Positions 1-7,271 of a stretch of DNA of 22,994 nt are shown here, piece after piece. The position numbers were made by a program, and so were the translations under genes. The stretch is from a virus. The notes below the pieces were generated by a model. It saw only the letters and a program-made list of their open reading frames with translations. It did not search any database and was not told the DNA's origin. Each line of letters opens with the position of its first letter. The first letter of the stretch is position 1. The stretch spans positions 1 to 22,994 of the IMG/VR virus record IMGVR_UViG_3300017932_000003; one strand, 5' to 3'.

Positions 1-52
1 AGTTGACGACTTTATCCTCGGGGGGCGCGCCGCCTCCGTTTTCAGTACTCAT
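1..52 (-). CDS. Start of a gene cut by the window edge
   Basis: Seventeen codons are visible, beginning MSTENGGGAPPEDKVVN, then the window ends. The ATG overlaps the stop of the upstream gene as ATGA, and an AAGGAG-type ribosome binding site lies about 12 bases upstream. The glycine/proline-rich, polar start gives no family. In tailed phages the gene after the portal and its small companions is often a scaffold, protease or capsid gene, but that is only positional inference. Confidence 0.55.
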   Translation of the reverse strand, partial: MSTENGGGAPPEDKVVN

Positions 53-258
53 TGTGGCCCTTGCTCCTTGAACAAAGCGATCCGTCGGCCCAGAATGTCG
101 GAATACACGGACATCGCGGTTAGTTGCTGGCTGAGTAGCGTTTGTTCACCTTGGCCCAAGGTCGGAAAAATCTCGCCGCCAATGAAGGCTGAAAGCTTTG
201 AAATCTTTTCGTTCAGGTCTTTTTGCTCTTCGACAACGCGGAGTTGGTAGTCTTTCAT
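49..258 (-). CDS. Small helical phage protein, crAss001_48-related-like
   Basis: This 69-residue protein is mostly charged helix. Its N-terminal half reads RVVEEQKDLNEKISKL and its C-terminal half has a QLTAM..YSDILGRRIA pattern. That combination (a charged helix, a short FIGG/F..L linker, then a Q-L-x-A-M-x-x-Y-S-x-x-L-G-x-R-I helix) matches my memory of the widespread small phage family annotated crAss001_48-related; I could not search to confirm it. The function of the family is not established to my knowledge. The start is ATG with AAAGG seven bases upstream and overlaps the preceding stop as ATGA, so it is probably co-translated with 255-521. It is predicted to be a two-helix soluble protein without cysteines or membrane segments. 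Confidence 0.7.
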   Translation of the reverse strand: MKDYQLRVVEEQKDLNEKISKLSAFIGGEIFPTLGQGEQTLLSQQLTAMSVYSDILGRRIALFKEQGPQ

Positions 259-521
259 TTGTCGCCTTTCTCTCTCTTATGCTCTCGGCCCAGAATTTCC
301 GGAATCGTCAGAACGAGCTCGCAAACTTTGACGTGCGCCTGGCAGTCGGCGAGCTCCTCAGGCTTGCAGGTTTTGAGTTTCGCGGAATAGGTCTTGAGGA
401 TTTCAAGAAGCCGCTCATGGACCTTCGGATGAAACTTCAGGTCGTCGGCCGACCATTCGCCGATCTTGTGCGTTTCAATATCGAGAGGGTCGTTGGCGCC
501 GCGCGCGATTTCGGGTTTCAT
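255..521 (-). CDS. Hypothetical protein downstream of portal
   Basis: This 88-residue acidic/basic helical protein has three cysteines (TCKPEELADCQAHVKVCEL) and an LxxIL-rich middle. No known domain is recognised. It begins 48 bases after the portal stop. The short gap contains GGAAG...CTTCC, a five-base inverted repeat with a ten-base loop just before the ATG, and no strong Shine-Dalgarno. Its end overlaps the next gene as ATGA. The position between the portal and the next structural gene suggests a late-expressed accessory protein. Confidence 0.6.
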   Translation of the reverse strand: MKPEIARGANDPLDIETHKIGEWSADDLKFHPKVHERLLEILKTYSAKLKTCKPEELADCQAHVKVCELVLTIPEILGREHKREKGDK

Positions 522-569
522 TCTGGAAGTATAAACTAGCTTCCGCCGAAAACATATTCCCTATTCAGG

Positions 570-3092
570 TCATCGGCCCGGCTGAATTTGGCCCTGCGGA
601 GCTCCGGCTCCGGGCTGCCCCATGCCTCCCTGCAGGCCGGCTATGAGTGCGTCCAGTGGGTTTTGCTGCCCGCCCTGGCCCGGTTTTGCGCCGGCGGCGG
701 ATCCAATCATCCCGAGCATCGATTGAAGCCCCTGCATAAGCTCCTGAGTCTGGCGCTTCTGTACAAGCGAATTCTGATGCTCGTTGATGTGGTCGCGCAT
801 TTTCGTCATCGCGTCCAAATCGTGATCCGCTTCCGGGCCGTCCCACATCGCCATAATGCGGTTCTGGTGATCCGAGATATGAGCTTCGTCGTTGTCCTGG
901 GGGTGAACGTGAATATCGTTCTTGTGAAGCACGCTGGACCATTCATTCTCCGGCGTCTGCGGAGCAAAGCCCGGCGCCGGCTCTTTGGAATACTTCGTGA
1001 AGTCAAGGCCGAAGGCGTCAAAGACGTCGACCAAAAACCTGTACTGCAAAACCGGATCTTGCATGGCAACGGGGAAGCCGCGCATGAGTTGCATCAATTG
1101 CGCGAGTTCCTGTTTCTTGCCTTCCTTGACCTGGGCGTCATCGGCAAAGGACAAGCTGAAATCATACTTGCCTTGGCGTTCTTTCGCGCCTAACTGAGCC
1201 CAGCCGTTTTGAAGCTCCCCATGCTCAAAAAGCCCCTGAGCGTCTCCGTCTGCGACGCGGAAGAAGTTTTGCTCGCTCCCAAACATGGTCCATTCGTCCC
1301 AAACCATATCAAGGAATTTCTTCAGATCCTCAGACAGCATTCGCATGTCGAGGGCCAATCTTACATCGCCCGCGCCCATGAGCAACCTTTGACCCCCCAG
1401 AGTCCGCGGGGCGTTGGGCTGTTCCATCCCTCGACCCATCGCGTTTTGAGTCAAGCCGGTAAGCATTTCTTGCAGGGAAATGAACATCTGCCAGAGTTCG
1501 GCGAAGGGCTGCAGGTTTGGGTTAATGGCCATCTGCTTGACGCCGGCCGCGTTCGCCACCCAAATAACATCGTACGTTTCGTATTTTCGGTTAGCGACGG
1601 ACTCCCCGACATTCGGCTCGGCAAAAATCGGCGGGGCGATGGAGAAGTCAACGGCCTGGATTACCTTGTTGGCAAGGACCGTCAATTCATTCTCGATGTC
1701 CTGAATCATTTCCATCAGGCCCATCGGCCAGGCCTGCCCGTCGTTCAAAAGCCGCATATCGAAGAATGGCCGCTTATTCGGCGTGTCCGGATAAACTTCG
1801 TCGGCGTCCTGTATTCCGACAATCAACCTCAGTCGATCCGAGTAACGGACTATCAAATTGGATTCGACCATGTATTTACGGATTCCGTCGGTATCGATGA
1901 AAGTCCCGTCATCGGTGGGTTTGCTGGGGGAAGAAAACTCTTGATCTTCTTCGGCGCCTGGCGCCAATCCGGCATTAGCCGGCCGAATCTCCCCGGCCTG
2001 ATCTTCTTTGCCCGGATCGAGGGCAACGGGCGTGCTTGGCGTTTCTTTGTTGAAATCGACGCCGGCCATAGTATCGCCGCCCATAGCGGTTTCGGCGTTC
2101 TCGGCGGGCGGCTGTTCGGCCCAGCGCCGCCAATGTCCATGCCACTCCCAAATTTCAATCTGCTCGCGTTGCATGGTCGTTGACGAATCCCTGAGAATTC
2201 CTTCGGCGAGGTCGTCTTCGATCAAAGACGGGTCTTTCTGAGAATCGCGCTCAAGCCCGAATCGCGCGTAGAGAACAATCTTCTTCCAGTTCTGTTTGAT
2301 GCCCTGATACCAATCGCCCTCGGGATTCTGTTCACCCTCCGGCTCATTGTCCTGAGCGAGCATGTTCGTTGGGGTATCCCAATACCTCCGTATAATCCAT
2401 TCGACGTTTTGAATGTCATCAAAGCCGGTCTTGCCTTCAAGCGAGGCGGGGAAAATAATCTCATCATTTCCGAGGGGCTGAATCTCCGGCCCTTCGTAGT
2501 AAATTTTCCGCTCGGTTTTTCGCTCGCCGGTTATCGGATCGACGGTTGTCTTGTTGTAGAATTTCGTGATCCAGGGAAGATGGGCGAAGGATCGGCCATG
2601 TTTCAGTCTCCGGAGAATCACAAGCGCCAGGGGTTTCATACAGGCCATGTTTTTGAAGACCTGCCATTTCATGGCGAGGCTCACCTTCTTGGCTATCTTG
2701 TCGTCTTGTGGAGTCGCGGGCTCGGCTTCGACCGTTGCGTTCGTTCCAAAGAGGGCATCGATTTCTCGAGCCCACTTCGTTAGAACCAATGCCAGCACAA
2801 ACGGCACTTTGAAGTTTGATTTGCCTTGCTCGCCGCCTTGAAGCCCCACCCAGTTACGCCAGGATTTTTCCTGTTCGGCGCATCGGTCAATTCGGACGTT
2901 ATGATCTTCGATCGCTCGCCAGTAGTCCTGTTGAATCTGGCGCATGAGTGCTTCCATTTCGCGCTTCGAGAATTTGAGCTGGGTGGTCGGCCGGCGCGGT
3001 TTCTGTTGTGTAGGCTGAGGGTCGTTGAATCCTGCGCGGCGCCGGAAGTGGCGGCCGAGCCAATCGAAAGGGTTGAGGGAAGCTATACCCAT
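570..3092 (-). CDS. Portal protein
   Basis: The portal forms the dodecameric ring at one capsid vertex through which DNA is packaged and ejected. This 840-residue protein is long, as in P22-like or other large-portal phages. Features consistent with a portal are the N-terminal region with conserved aromatic/basic residues (about 50-90), a central acidic, proline-rich insertion (about 335-400), a long helical stretch (DIENELTVLANKVIQAVD, about 460-480) and the LTGLTQNAMGRG..APRTLGGQRLL segment (about 555-585), followed by long helices. The C-terminal 60 residues are Gln/Gly/Pro-rich (MLGMIGSAAGAKPGQGGQQN), typical of the low-complexity portal tail. Location one small gene after the large terminase supports the call. 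The ATG at 3092 has only a weak ribosome binding site. The family was assigned by pattern and context, not by alignment. Confidence 0.82.
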   Translation of the reverse strand: MGIASLNPFDWLGRHFRRRAGFNDPQPTQQKPRRPTTQLKFSKREMEALMRQIQQDYWRAIEDHNVRIDRCAEQEKSWRNWVGLQGGEQGKSNFKVPFVLALVLTKWAREIDALFGTNATVEAEPATPQDDKIAKKVSLAMKWQVFKNMACMKPLALVILRRLKHGRSFAHLPWITKFYNKTTVDPITGERKTERKIYYEGPEIQPLGNDEIIFPASLEGKTGFDDIQNVEWIIRRYWDTPTNMLAQDNEPEGEQNPEGDWYQGIKQNWKKIVLYARFGLERDSQKDPSLIEDDLAEGILRDSSTTMQREQIEIWEWHGHWRRWAEQPPAENAETAMGGDTMAGVDFNKETPSTPVALDPGKEDQAGEIRPANAGLAPGAEEDQEFSSPSKPTDDGTFIDTDGIRKYMVESNLIVRYSDRLRLIVGIQDADEVYPDTPNKRPFFDMRLLNDGQAWPMGLMEMIQDIENELTVLANKVIQAVDFSIAPPIFAEPNVGESVANRKYETYDVIWVANAAGVKQMAINPNLQPFAELWQMFISLQEMLTGLTQNAMGRGMEQPNAPRTLGGQRLLMGAGDVRLALDMRMLSEDLKKFLDMVWDEWTMFGSEQNFFRVADGDAQGLFEHGELQNGWAQLGAKERQGKYDFSLSFADDAQVKEGKKQELAQLMQLMRGFPVAMQDPVLQYRFLVDVFDAFGLDFTKYSKEPAPGFAPQTPENEWSSVLHKNDIHVHPQDNDEAHISDHQNRIMAMWDGPEADHDLDAMTKMRDHINEHQNSLVQKRQTQELMQGLQSMLGMIGSAAGAKPGQGGQQNPLDALIAGLQGGMGQPGAGAPQGQIQPGR

Positions 3093-3098
3093 AAAGAC

Positions 3099-3350
3099 TC
3101 AGTAAGAATTGGCGTTCTCCGCAAACCAGGCGAGAAACAGATCCGGCGGCTCCTTAATCAAGGGTTGAATTTTCTGGTCTCGCAAGACAAGACAAACGCA
3201 TGGGTGTCGTGTTTGATAATCGGATTGGTCGACATAAACTGCCTCGCTGGCGACCAATATGTCCCTGATACGGATAAGCATTTTTTGCCCGGCATCATAA
3301 GGGCACTCGGTAGTCAGCACTCCATTTGTCACATCGGGCTTATAGGCCAT
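3099..3350 (-). CDS. Hypothetical protein between terminase and portal
   Basis: This 83-residue protein has three cysteines (ECPYDAG, HPCVCLVL) and a beta-rich middle, ending in the aromatic PPDLFLAWFAENANSY. It is not recognised. It sits 36 bases after the terminase stop and 6 bases before the portal start, so it is almost certainly in the same late transcript. Small genes at this place in other phages include head-completion or portal-associated factors, but nothing in the sequence supports a specific role. Confidence 0.6.
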   Translation of the reverse strand: MAYKPDVTNGVLTTECPYDAGQKMLIRIRDILVASEAVYVDQSDYQTRHPCVCLVLRDQKIQPLIKEPPDLFLAWFAENANSY

Positions 3351-3386
3351 ACTGGCCGTGGAGTTTATTGAATTAGGAATTGCGGG

Positions 3387-5222
3387 TCAAGTGTAGTCGC
3401 CCCGTTTTGACCGCTCAATCGAATTTCGCATCCTCGCCTCACGGATCAACTTTTGCTTTTCGGCCTCACTGATCCCGTTGCCCTGGCCGTACTTTTTCGG
3501 AAGCTCGGCAAGCGGGCCCTTCGGTTTCGTGAGCATAACCGGCGCACGGTCCAGCGCCCAGGACAAGTACATACAGCCAAAAACTAAATCGTCGTGAGTT
3601 CCCTTCTGATGCTCGACCTTCCCGGTCGCGTGCTTCACGAAAGTGTTATGCTCAGAAATCGCCTGCTTTGAGTGCAGGATGATCCCGCGGTTCATCAGGA
3701 ACCTTTCGTGGGTCGCTATCAACGTCGGCCGCGTGTTCGGCCTAATGACGAAACCAACCTCTTTGCGCCGCCGCGCCGTTGCTTCGTCAAGAACCTCATC
3801 GAAGTAAAGGCGGTCTGTCGGGTATCCCAGCCGAATCAACTCGACCAAAACCGCCCTGCCATTGCCTCCGGAGAATTCGGCTTCCACCACCCAATACACC
3901 CAATTGCCCCAGCGCCCGCCATAGTACCATCCGAGATCATACAAATACTGAGCAAATGGTGTAGGTTCAAGGCGCGTGTGCAACTCGGCGACTTGTTCCC
4001 CTAAAGAACGCTCGCCGATTTCAGCCACACACCAATCGGGATCGGGGGTTCCTTCGCCTTCGTTGATGTCAACGCCTTTGGCGACGTCGACGCCTCCAAC
4101 GTACTGTCCGCCAGGCTGAGGGTGCTTCCAGATTGAGAGCTCGCCGTACTGATGCGGGGTAAACATAATTTCCTCGCGCCGAGTCGCGGGATTCAAGGTC
4201 ATGGACAGTTCGCCGCGGTCGTATGGAACATTGGTGGGCATCCAAATGAATAGCTTCGGGTCGAAGCGTTGTCGATCAGAGGCGGCAAAGCTTACTTGCC
4301 AGGAGTGGGGATATTCCTGGTCAAACTTTTTCTTGTCCCCCTTGAACTCTTCGAGCTTTTTCCGCCGCCAATAAAGCTGTTCGAGCTGCAGGTTGTATTG
4401 CTCCTGAAGCGCCCATTCCTCATCAGTGAGGGATTGTTCAAACTTCTCCGGGTCGATTCCTTCAGCGATGAAGTCCCGCCAGTTGTCTTCATCCTCAAAG
4501 CAGCCGGCGAAGAAGAACCGATAATCGCCGATCCCGTCCATCGCATCAATGCAGTCTTTGTAAAAGGCGTTGTGCCCATTAGCCGTCGATTCCTGAAAGA
4601 CCATCGTGCCCGGGTCGTTCGGGATCGTGCCAATGAGCGCCGTCATCAGGCCCCGAATGTTCGGGTAGTAGGCGGCCTCGGAAAGATGAAGGAACCTGAA
4701 GTCAAACGACCGCCCAAAGTCCAAATTCTTCGCGGTCGCAATTTCAACGCTTGAACGGTTTGCCCATTGAATAAAACCGGAATCAACTGAAGCGGAGCGC
4801 CGGGTCACGCGCGGGAGGCCGATTTTTAGATAAGGCTTATAAGTCTGCTCGTACTGGTGATAGTAGCTGAAAAGCTGGCGCGCCGCCTTCTTTTCGTGTG
4901 CAAGTATCAAGGCGGCCTGGCCCTCAAAGAAAGGCGTGCCGTGGAAGATTATCGCCGAGATGATCCGGGAGATTCCTATTCGCCGGGTCTTGTCGATGAT
5001 GAACCGAACAGGCTGGCTTTTCCGAATGCAGTCGTTGACCTCGTTCAAAAATCGAACCTGCGCGGCTTTTAGGTTGAAGGGTACAAGTTGGCCGGCTCGA
5101 TTCTGAAGGGTAAGGGCGGCCGGAATGAATTTGCCGTGATCCCTGAATTCGTTCCATAGATTGAGAGCGCCCGTTATTGTTGCGGGATCAATCGGCGTGT
5201 CAAATTGGACTTGAGATTGCAC
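3387..5222 (-). CDS. terL: Terminase large subunit (packaging ATPase and nuclease)
   Basis: This is the motor that pumps DNA into the prohead and cuts the concatemer. The 611 residues contain both expected halves. ATPase: a Walker A-like DKTRRIGISR at about 77-86 (the atypical K/R-x-x-x-G-x-S form common in TerL), Walker B FRFLHLSEA at about 174-182 with the catalytic glutamate, and coupling motif FQESTANG at about 209-216. RNase H-like nuclease: GGVDVAKG with D379, a glutamate in VVEAEF (447 or 449), and GTHDDLVFG with D544/D545, spaced as in the three-acid active site. Translation appears to start at GTG 5222, since no better in-frame ATG precedes the domain. A promoter-like region and a terminator lie directly upstream (5331-5486). 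The normal small-terminase partner is not adjacent; the best candidate is 9500-10297. Confidence 0.95.
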   Translation of the reverse strand: MQSQVQFDTPIDPATITGALNLWNEFRDHGKFIPAALTLQNRAGQLVPFNLKAAQVRFLNEVNDCIRKSQPVRFIIDKTRRIGISRIISAIIFHGTPFFEGQAALILAHEKKAARQLFSYYHQYEQTYKPYLKIGLPRVTRRSASVDSGFIQWANRSSVEIATAKNLDFGRSFDFRFLHLSEAAYYPNIRGLMTALIGTIPNDPGTMVFQESTANGHNAFYKDCIDAMDGIGDYRFFFAGCFEDEDNWRDFIAEGIDPEKFEQSLTDEEWALQEQYNLQLEQLYWRRKKLEEFKGDKKKFDQEYPHSWQVSFAASDRQRFDPKLFIWMPTNVPYDRGELSMTLNPATRREEIMFTPHQYGELSIWKHPQPGGQYVGGVDVAKGVDINEGEGTPDPDWCVAEIGERSLGEQVAELHTRLEPTPFAQYLYDLGWYYGGRWGNWVYWVVEAEFSGGNGRAVLVELIRLGYPTDRLYFDEVLDEATARRRKEVGFVIRPNTRPTLIATHERFLMNRGIILHSKQAISEHNTFVKHATGKVEHQKGTHDDLVFGCMYLSWALDRAPVMLTKPKGPLAELPKKYGQGNGISEAEKQKLIREARMRNSIERSKRGDYT

Positions 5223-5330
5223 AAGGATGTTTTAGTGAGCGCGCGGTCGTTGGTAACGAGATTCGTTCCATGCTTCATTTCGAATTTCCCAAACAGAGAC
5301 GCCCCCAAGCGTCTGCTCAAACGGTTTTTG

Positions 5331-5357
5331 GAGCGCGCGCTCGCGGTTGATTCTATA
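5331..5357 (-). promoter_or_regulatory. Candidate second terminase promoter with palindrome at its start site
   Basis: On the minus strand an extended -10 element TGCTATAGAAT (hexamer at 5357-5352) lies just after the terminator at 5401-5360; no good -35 is seen. About ten bases downstream, at the expected transcription start, is a perfect 12-base palindrome GAGCGCGCGCTC (5331-5342), placed where a repressor could act. A further hairpin, AGACGC-N6-GCGTCT, is at 5297-5314. The rest of 5223-5330 shows no convincing gene. Confidence 0.35.
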
Positions 5358-5359
5358 GC

Positions 5360-5401
5360 AAGTTCAAAGAAAATCAAAGCCCGGCTGGCAAGACCGGGCT
5401 T
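5360..5401 (-). terminator. Intrinsic terminator
   Basis: On the minus strand AAGCCCGG (5401-5394) and CCGGGCTT (5384-5377) form a perfect eight-base stem with a nine-base loop, followed by the T-rich TGATTTTCTTT. It follows the glycosyltransferase gene and its downstream promoter and precedes the terminase gene. It can end transcripts of the upstream operon, or end a short RNA started at about 5451. Confidence 0.75.
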
Positions 5402-5451
5402 CGATTCCATTCAGCACTCGTAATGCGTCAGTGTGTCCCTCACTGAAGATT
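5365..5451 (-). ncRNA. Candidate small RNA or attenuated leader upstream of terminase
   Basis: A good promoter (5486-5458) would start an RNA near 5451, and an intrinsic terminator would end it near 5365, giving about 87 nucleotides. The stretch has no credible reading frame. It can fold as CAGTG-N7-CACTG (5445-5429), with an overlapping alternative stem UUCAG/CUGAA (5447-5410), followed by the terminator hairpin. It may equally be a 5' leader in which terminator read-through controls terminase expression. Confidence 0.35.
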
Positions 5452-5457
5452 AAGTTG

Positions 5458-5486
5458 ATTATGGCATGGGATCGGGGGCGCGTCAA
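5458..5486 (-). promoter_or_regulatory. Sigma-70-like promoter
   Basis: On the minus strand TTGACG (5486-5481) and CATAAT (5463-5458) each match five of six consensus bases and are separated by exactly 17 bases. The predicted start is near 5451, in the region between the glycosyltransferase and terminase genes. It is the clearest consensus-like promoter in the window. Confidence 0.65.
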
Positions 5487-5519
5487 GGATCAGCGTTTTT
5501 ATCTTGAGTGGTTTGATTC

Positions 5520-6581
5520 TCATACTGGCATATCCTCGTTTCGCTGTCTGAAATACGCTCGAATGCCGTCCCTCAGTTTGATGTCTCTGAGGGTTCCGTG
5601 ATCGACCAAGTGATAAACCCCTTGCCGGTCCCTCTTCAAATCGTGGGTTGGATCAAACTGACAATCAATTAAAATCTGGTCCCTGGTCGCGTACCTCCGG
5701 AATTTTTTCGGCCCGTGAGGATAATGCAGGGCGAGGCCCTTGACGACGCCTACATTCCTTCTGATGAGTCTTTCGGCCCTTTCCTGCCAGGACATCATCG
5801 CGTCAAGAAAATTCTTGTGGTAGCCCTTCCTGATGACGCGCTGCACGCCTCCAATCAACGCAAAGACCGTGTAATAATCGCAGGCGCCCAAAATAGCGGT
5901 GTCGATCAATCCCCCTACCGCGTCCCAGGCATCGCGCCGACAAGCCCAGGCCAGGCCCGGCGCGCCGGGATAGCCGGGCTTCCCGTAAGGGTAGTAGTAG
6001 CCAGCGGCCGGCGGCTTCGTGAAGTCGTACCTTCCGGAAACGTAGTTATCCATAAAGCCGTTTGCGGTGCCGATCAATTCGCCATCCGAATTCAAATCCT
6101 GATACTGACTCCACATCTGCACGAAGGAATAATACTGCAACTGATGGACGGTTTCATCGGCCCAATCGGGTCGAGCAAACAGCACGTCAGAGTCCACCCA
6201 CGCGACATACTTCCAGTCCGCGGGCAGCCTCGACACAGCCAAGTTGATGAGATTCTCTTTGATCCAAAGATCAGTCGAGGGCCAATCAGACCGGAGCTGA
6301 ATGTTGAACGGATCGTTTGGGGTCGTGACAACGAAATCGCGATCTCCGAAGGCTACCTCGATCGTAACAAGCTGAGCCTGATGCCCCGCGTTGACAACCA
6401 TGTCCTTGAAGTCTTCATAGAGCCTCCACCGACTGCGCCAACGAATGGGATTGAAAATTGGCGTGACCACGTAGAGAGGATGGTTATGTCTATCAGGGCG
6501 CTCAAAGAGTCTGTGCGGGCGGTCAATCAGGAGTTGGCGCGAAGGCGCGGGCGGGTTTGCTCGGGGCAGATTCGGTTCCAC
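5520..6581 (-). CDS. Glycosyltransferase, GT-A-like
   Basis: This 353-residue protein resembles phage-encoded glycosyltransferases that move a sugar from a nucleotide donor to an acceptor. The N-terminus has YVVTPIFNPIRWRSR (about 37-51), a Rossmann-like start. AWVDSDVLF at about 127-135 supplies the DxD motif (D130, D132) that binds the metal and nucleotide-sugar. GAPGLAWACRRDAWDAVGG and GACDYYTVFALIG follow as acceptor-site elements, and ALHYPHGPKKFRRY plus a C-terminal YFRQRNED resemble the ends of the same phage family. The start is GTG at 6581, because TAG precedes it in frame. The acceptor is unknown; modified phage DNA, a virion protein or host surface glycan are all possible. It lies at the end of the operon before the terminase control region. 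Confidence 0.8.
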   Translation of the reverse strand: MEPNLPRANPPAPSRQLLIDRPHRLFERPDRHNHPLYVVTPIFNPIRWRSRWRLYEDFKDMVVNAGHQAQLVTIEVAFGDRDFVVTTPNDPFNIQLRSDWPSTDLWIKENLINLAVSRLPADWKYVAWVDSDVLFARPDWADETVHQLQYYSFVQMWSQYQDLNSDGELIGTANGFMDNYVSGRYDFTKPPAAGYYYPYGKPGYPGAPGLAWACRRDAWDAVGGLIDTAILGACDYYTVFALIGGVQRVIRKGYHKNFLDAMMSWQERAERLIRRNVGVVKGLALHYPHGPKKFRRYATRDQILIDCQFDPTHDLKRDRQGVYHLVDHGTLRDIKLRDGIRAYFRQRNEDMPV

Positions 6582-6594
6582 TAGAAATGGCCTT

Positions 6595-6732
6595 TCAAGG
6601 CATCAGCGCGATCAAGAAAATCGGGACCAAAAGTACAGCGGTGAGGGATAGCCAAAAAAGAGTTTTCAAGACTCGGGCGCGGCGGCGCATTGCTTCTATT
6701 CGGGCTAGGACCGCAAAGGAAACGGAGGTCAT
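6595..6732 (-). CDS. Small single-pass membrane protein
   Basis: This 45-residue product begins MTSVSFAVLARIEAMRRRAR and then has one strong hydrophobic helix (about 24-44, TLFWLSLTAVLLVPIFLIAL), ending with proline. The basic stretch before the helix predicts the N-terminus inside the cell. The ATG overlaps the stop of 6729-7268 as ATGA and AAGGAG lies seven bases upstream, so the start is well supported. Size and topology fit a holin, spanin-like or other membrane effector, but no family is recognised. It precedes the glycosyltransferase by 13 bases. Confidence 0.7.
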   Translation of the reverse strand: MTSVSFAVLARIEAMRRRARVLKTLFWLSLTAVLLVPIFLIALMP

Positions 6733-7268
6733 GGGAGCTCCTTCCGCGGCAAATAGGTTCCACGCTCAGGGTGAGGGAGAGCCTGGATGGATCTAGTTTC
6801 CTCAGATGCCGAAGCAACACAGCGCTCATTTTCCCCAGCCAAGTGAAATGCGCGCGTTTTAGCTGTTCCGCGAACGAGGACAAGGTTTACCTCATCGCCG
6901 AGCTTCAGAGTTCCGAAGGCGGCATTTGCGGTCTGGCACCCTAACACGAACCCAACTTGAGTACGACCAATGTGAAGGGATAACGCGAATGCATTTTGCT
7001 GTCCGTCGGGAACAGCATCGACCACGATTTTCAGGGTTTTGTCGCTGGCTGCGGGTAGATGGCTACACAGGCTAAACTCGTCATGAGCGGCTTGGCGTTG
7101 CTGTTCGTATCGCACGTCCTGCTCTTTACGCATCAGCAAAAGTACGTTGTCAAGCTCTTCAAGCGTTTGCGGGATACTAACACCGGCTCTGGCGCATACC
7201 TCTTGAAGATCGGCCCGGCCTTGCCAGTAGGCAAGTTTTTGGTTGTCGTAATGCTGTTCAGTCGGCAT
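6729..7268 (-). CDS. Hypothetical protein
   Basis: This 179-residue soluble protein is not recognised. The N-terminal 75 residues are helical and charged (YWQGRADLQEVCARAGVS, then a coiled-coil-like LDNVLLLMRKEQDVRYEQQRQ). The middle (about 85-150) is beta-rich, with GFVLGCQTANAAFGTLKLG and EVNLVLVRGTAKTRAFHL, and the last 30 residues are polar. The start ATG at 7268 lies just after the stop of the HELLE protein, with GAGGGG upstream, so the two are probably co-expressed. Its stop overlaps the next small membrane gene. Confidence 0.65.
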   Translation of the reverse strand: MPTEQHYDNQKLAYWQGRADLQEVCARAGVSIPQTLEELDNVLLLMRKEQDVRYEQQRQAAHDEFSLCSHLPAASDKTLKIVVDAVPDGQQNAFALSLHIGRTQVGFVLGCQTANAAFGTLKLGDEVNLVLVRGTAKTRAFHLAGENERCVASASEETRSIQALPHPERGTYLPRKELP

Positions 7269-7271
7269 TGT

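Noticed and set aside
1209-2183. Long open frame on the plus strand (324 residues)
   Set aside because: It lies fully antisense to the portal gene, has no ribosome binding site or known domain, and is expected from GC-rich coding sequence.
4269-4754. Plus-strand frame of 161 residues
   Set aside because: It is antisense to the terminase motifs, which are clear on the other strand.
5174-5410. 78-residue minus-strand frame upstream of terL
   Set aside because: It overlaps the terminase start in another frame and runs through the terminator and promoter-like region.
6581-6883. 100-residue minus-strand frame
   Set aside because: It overlaps the ends of two better supported genes (6595-6732 and 6729-7268) in another frame.
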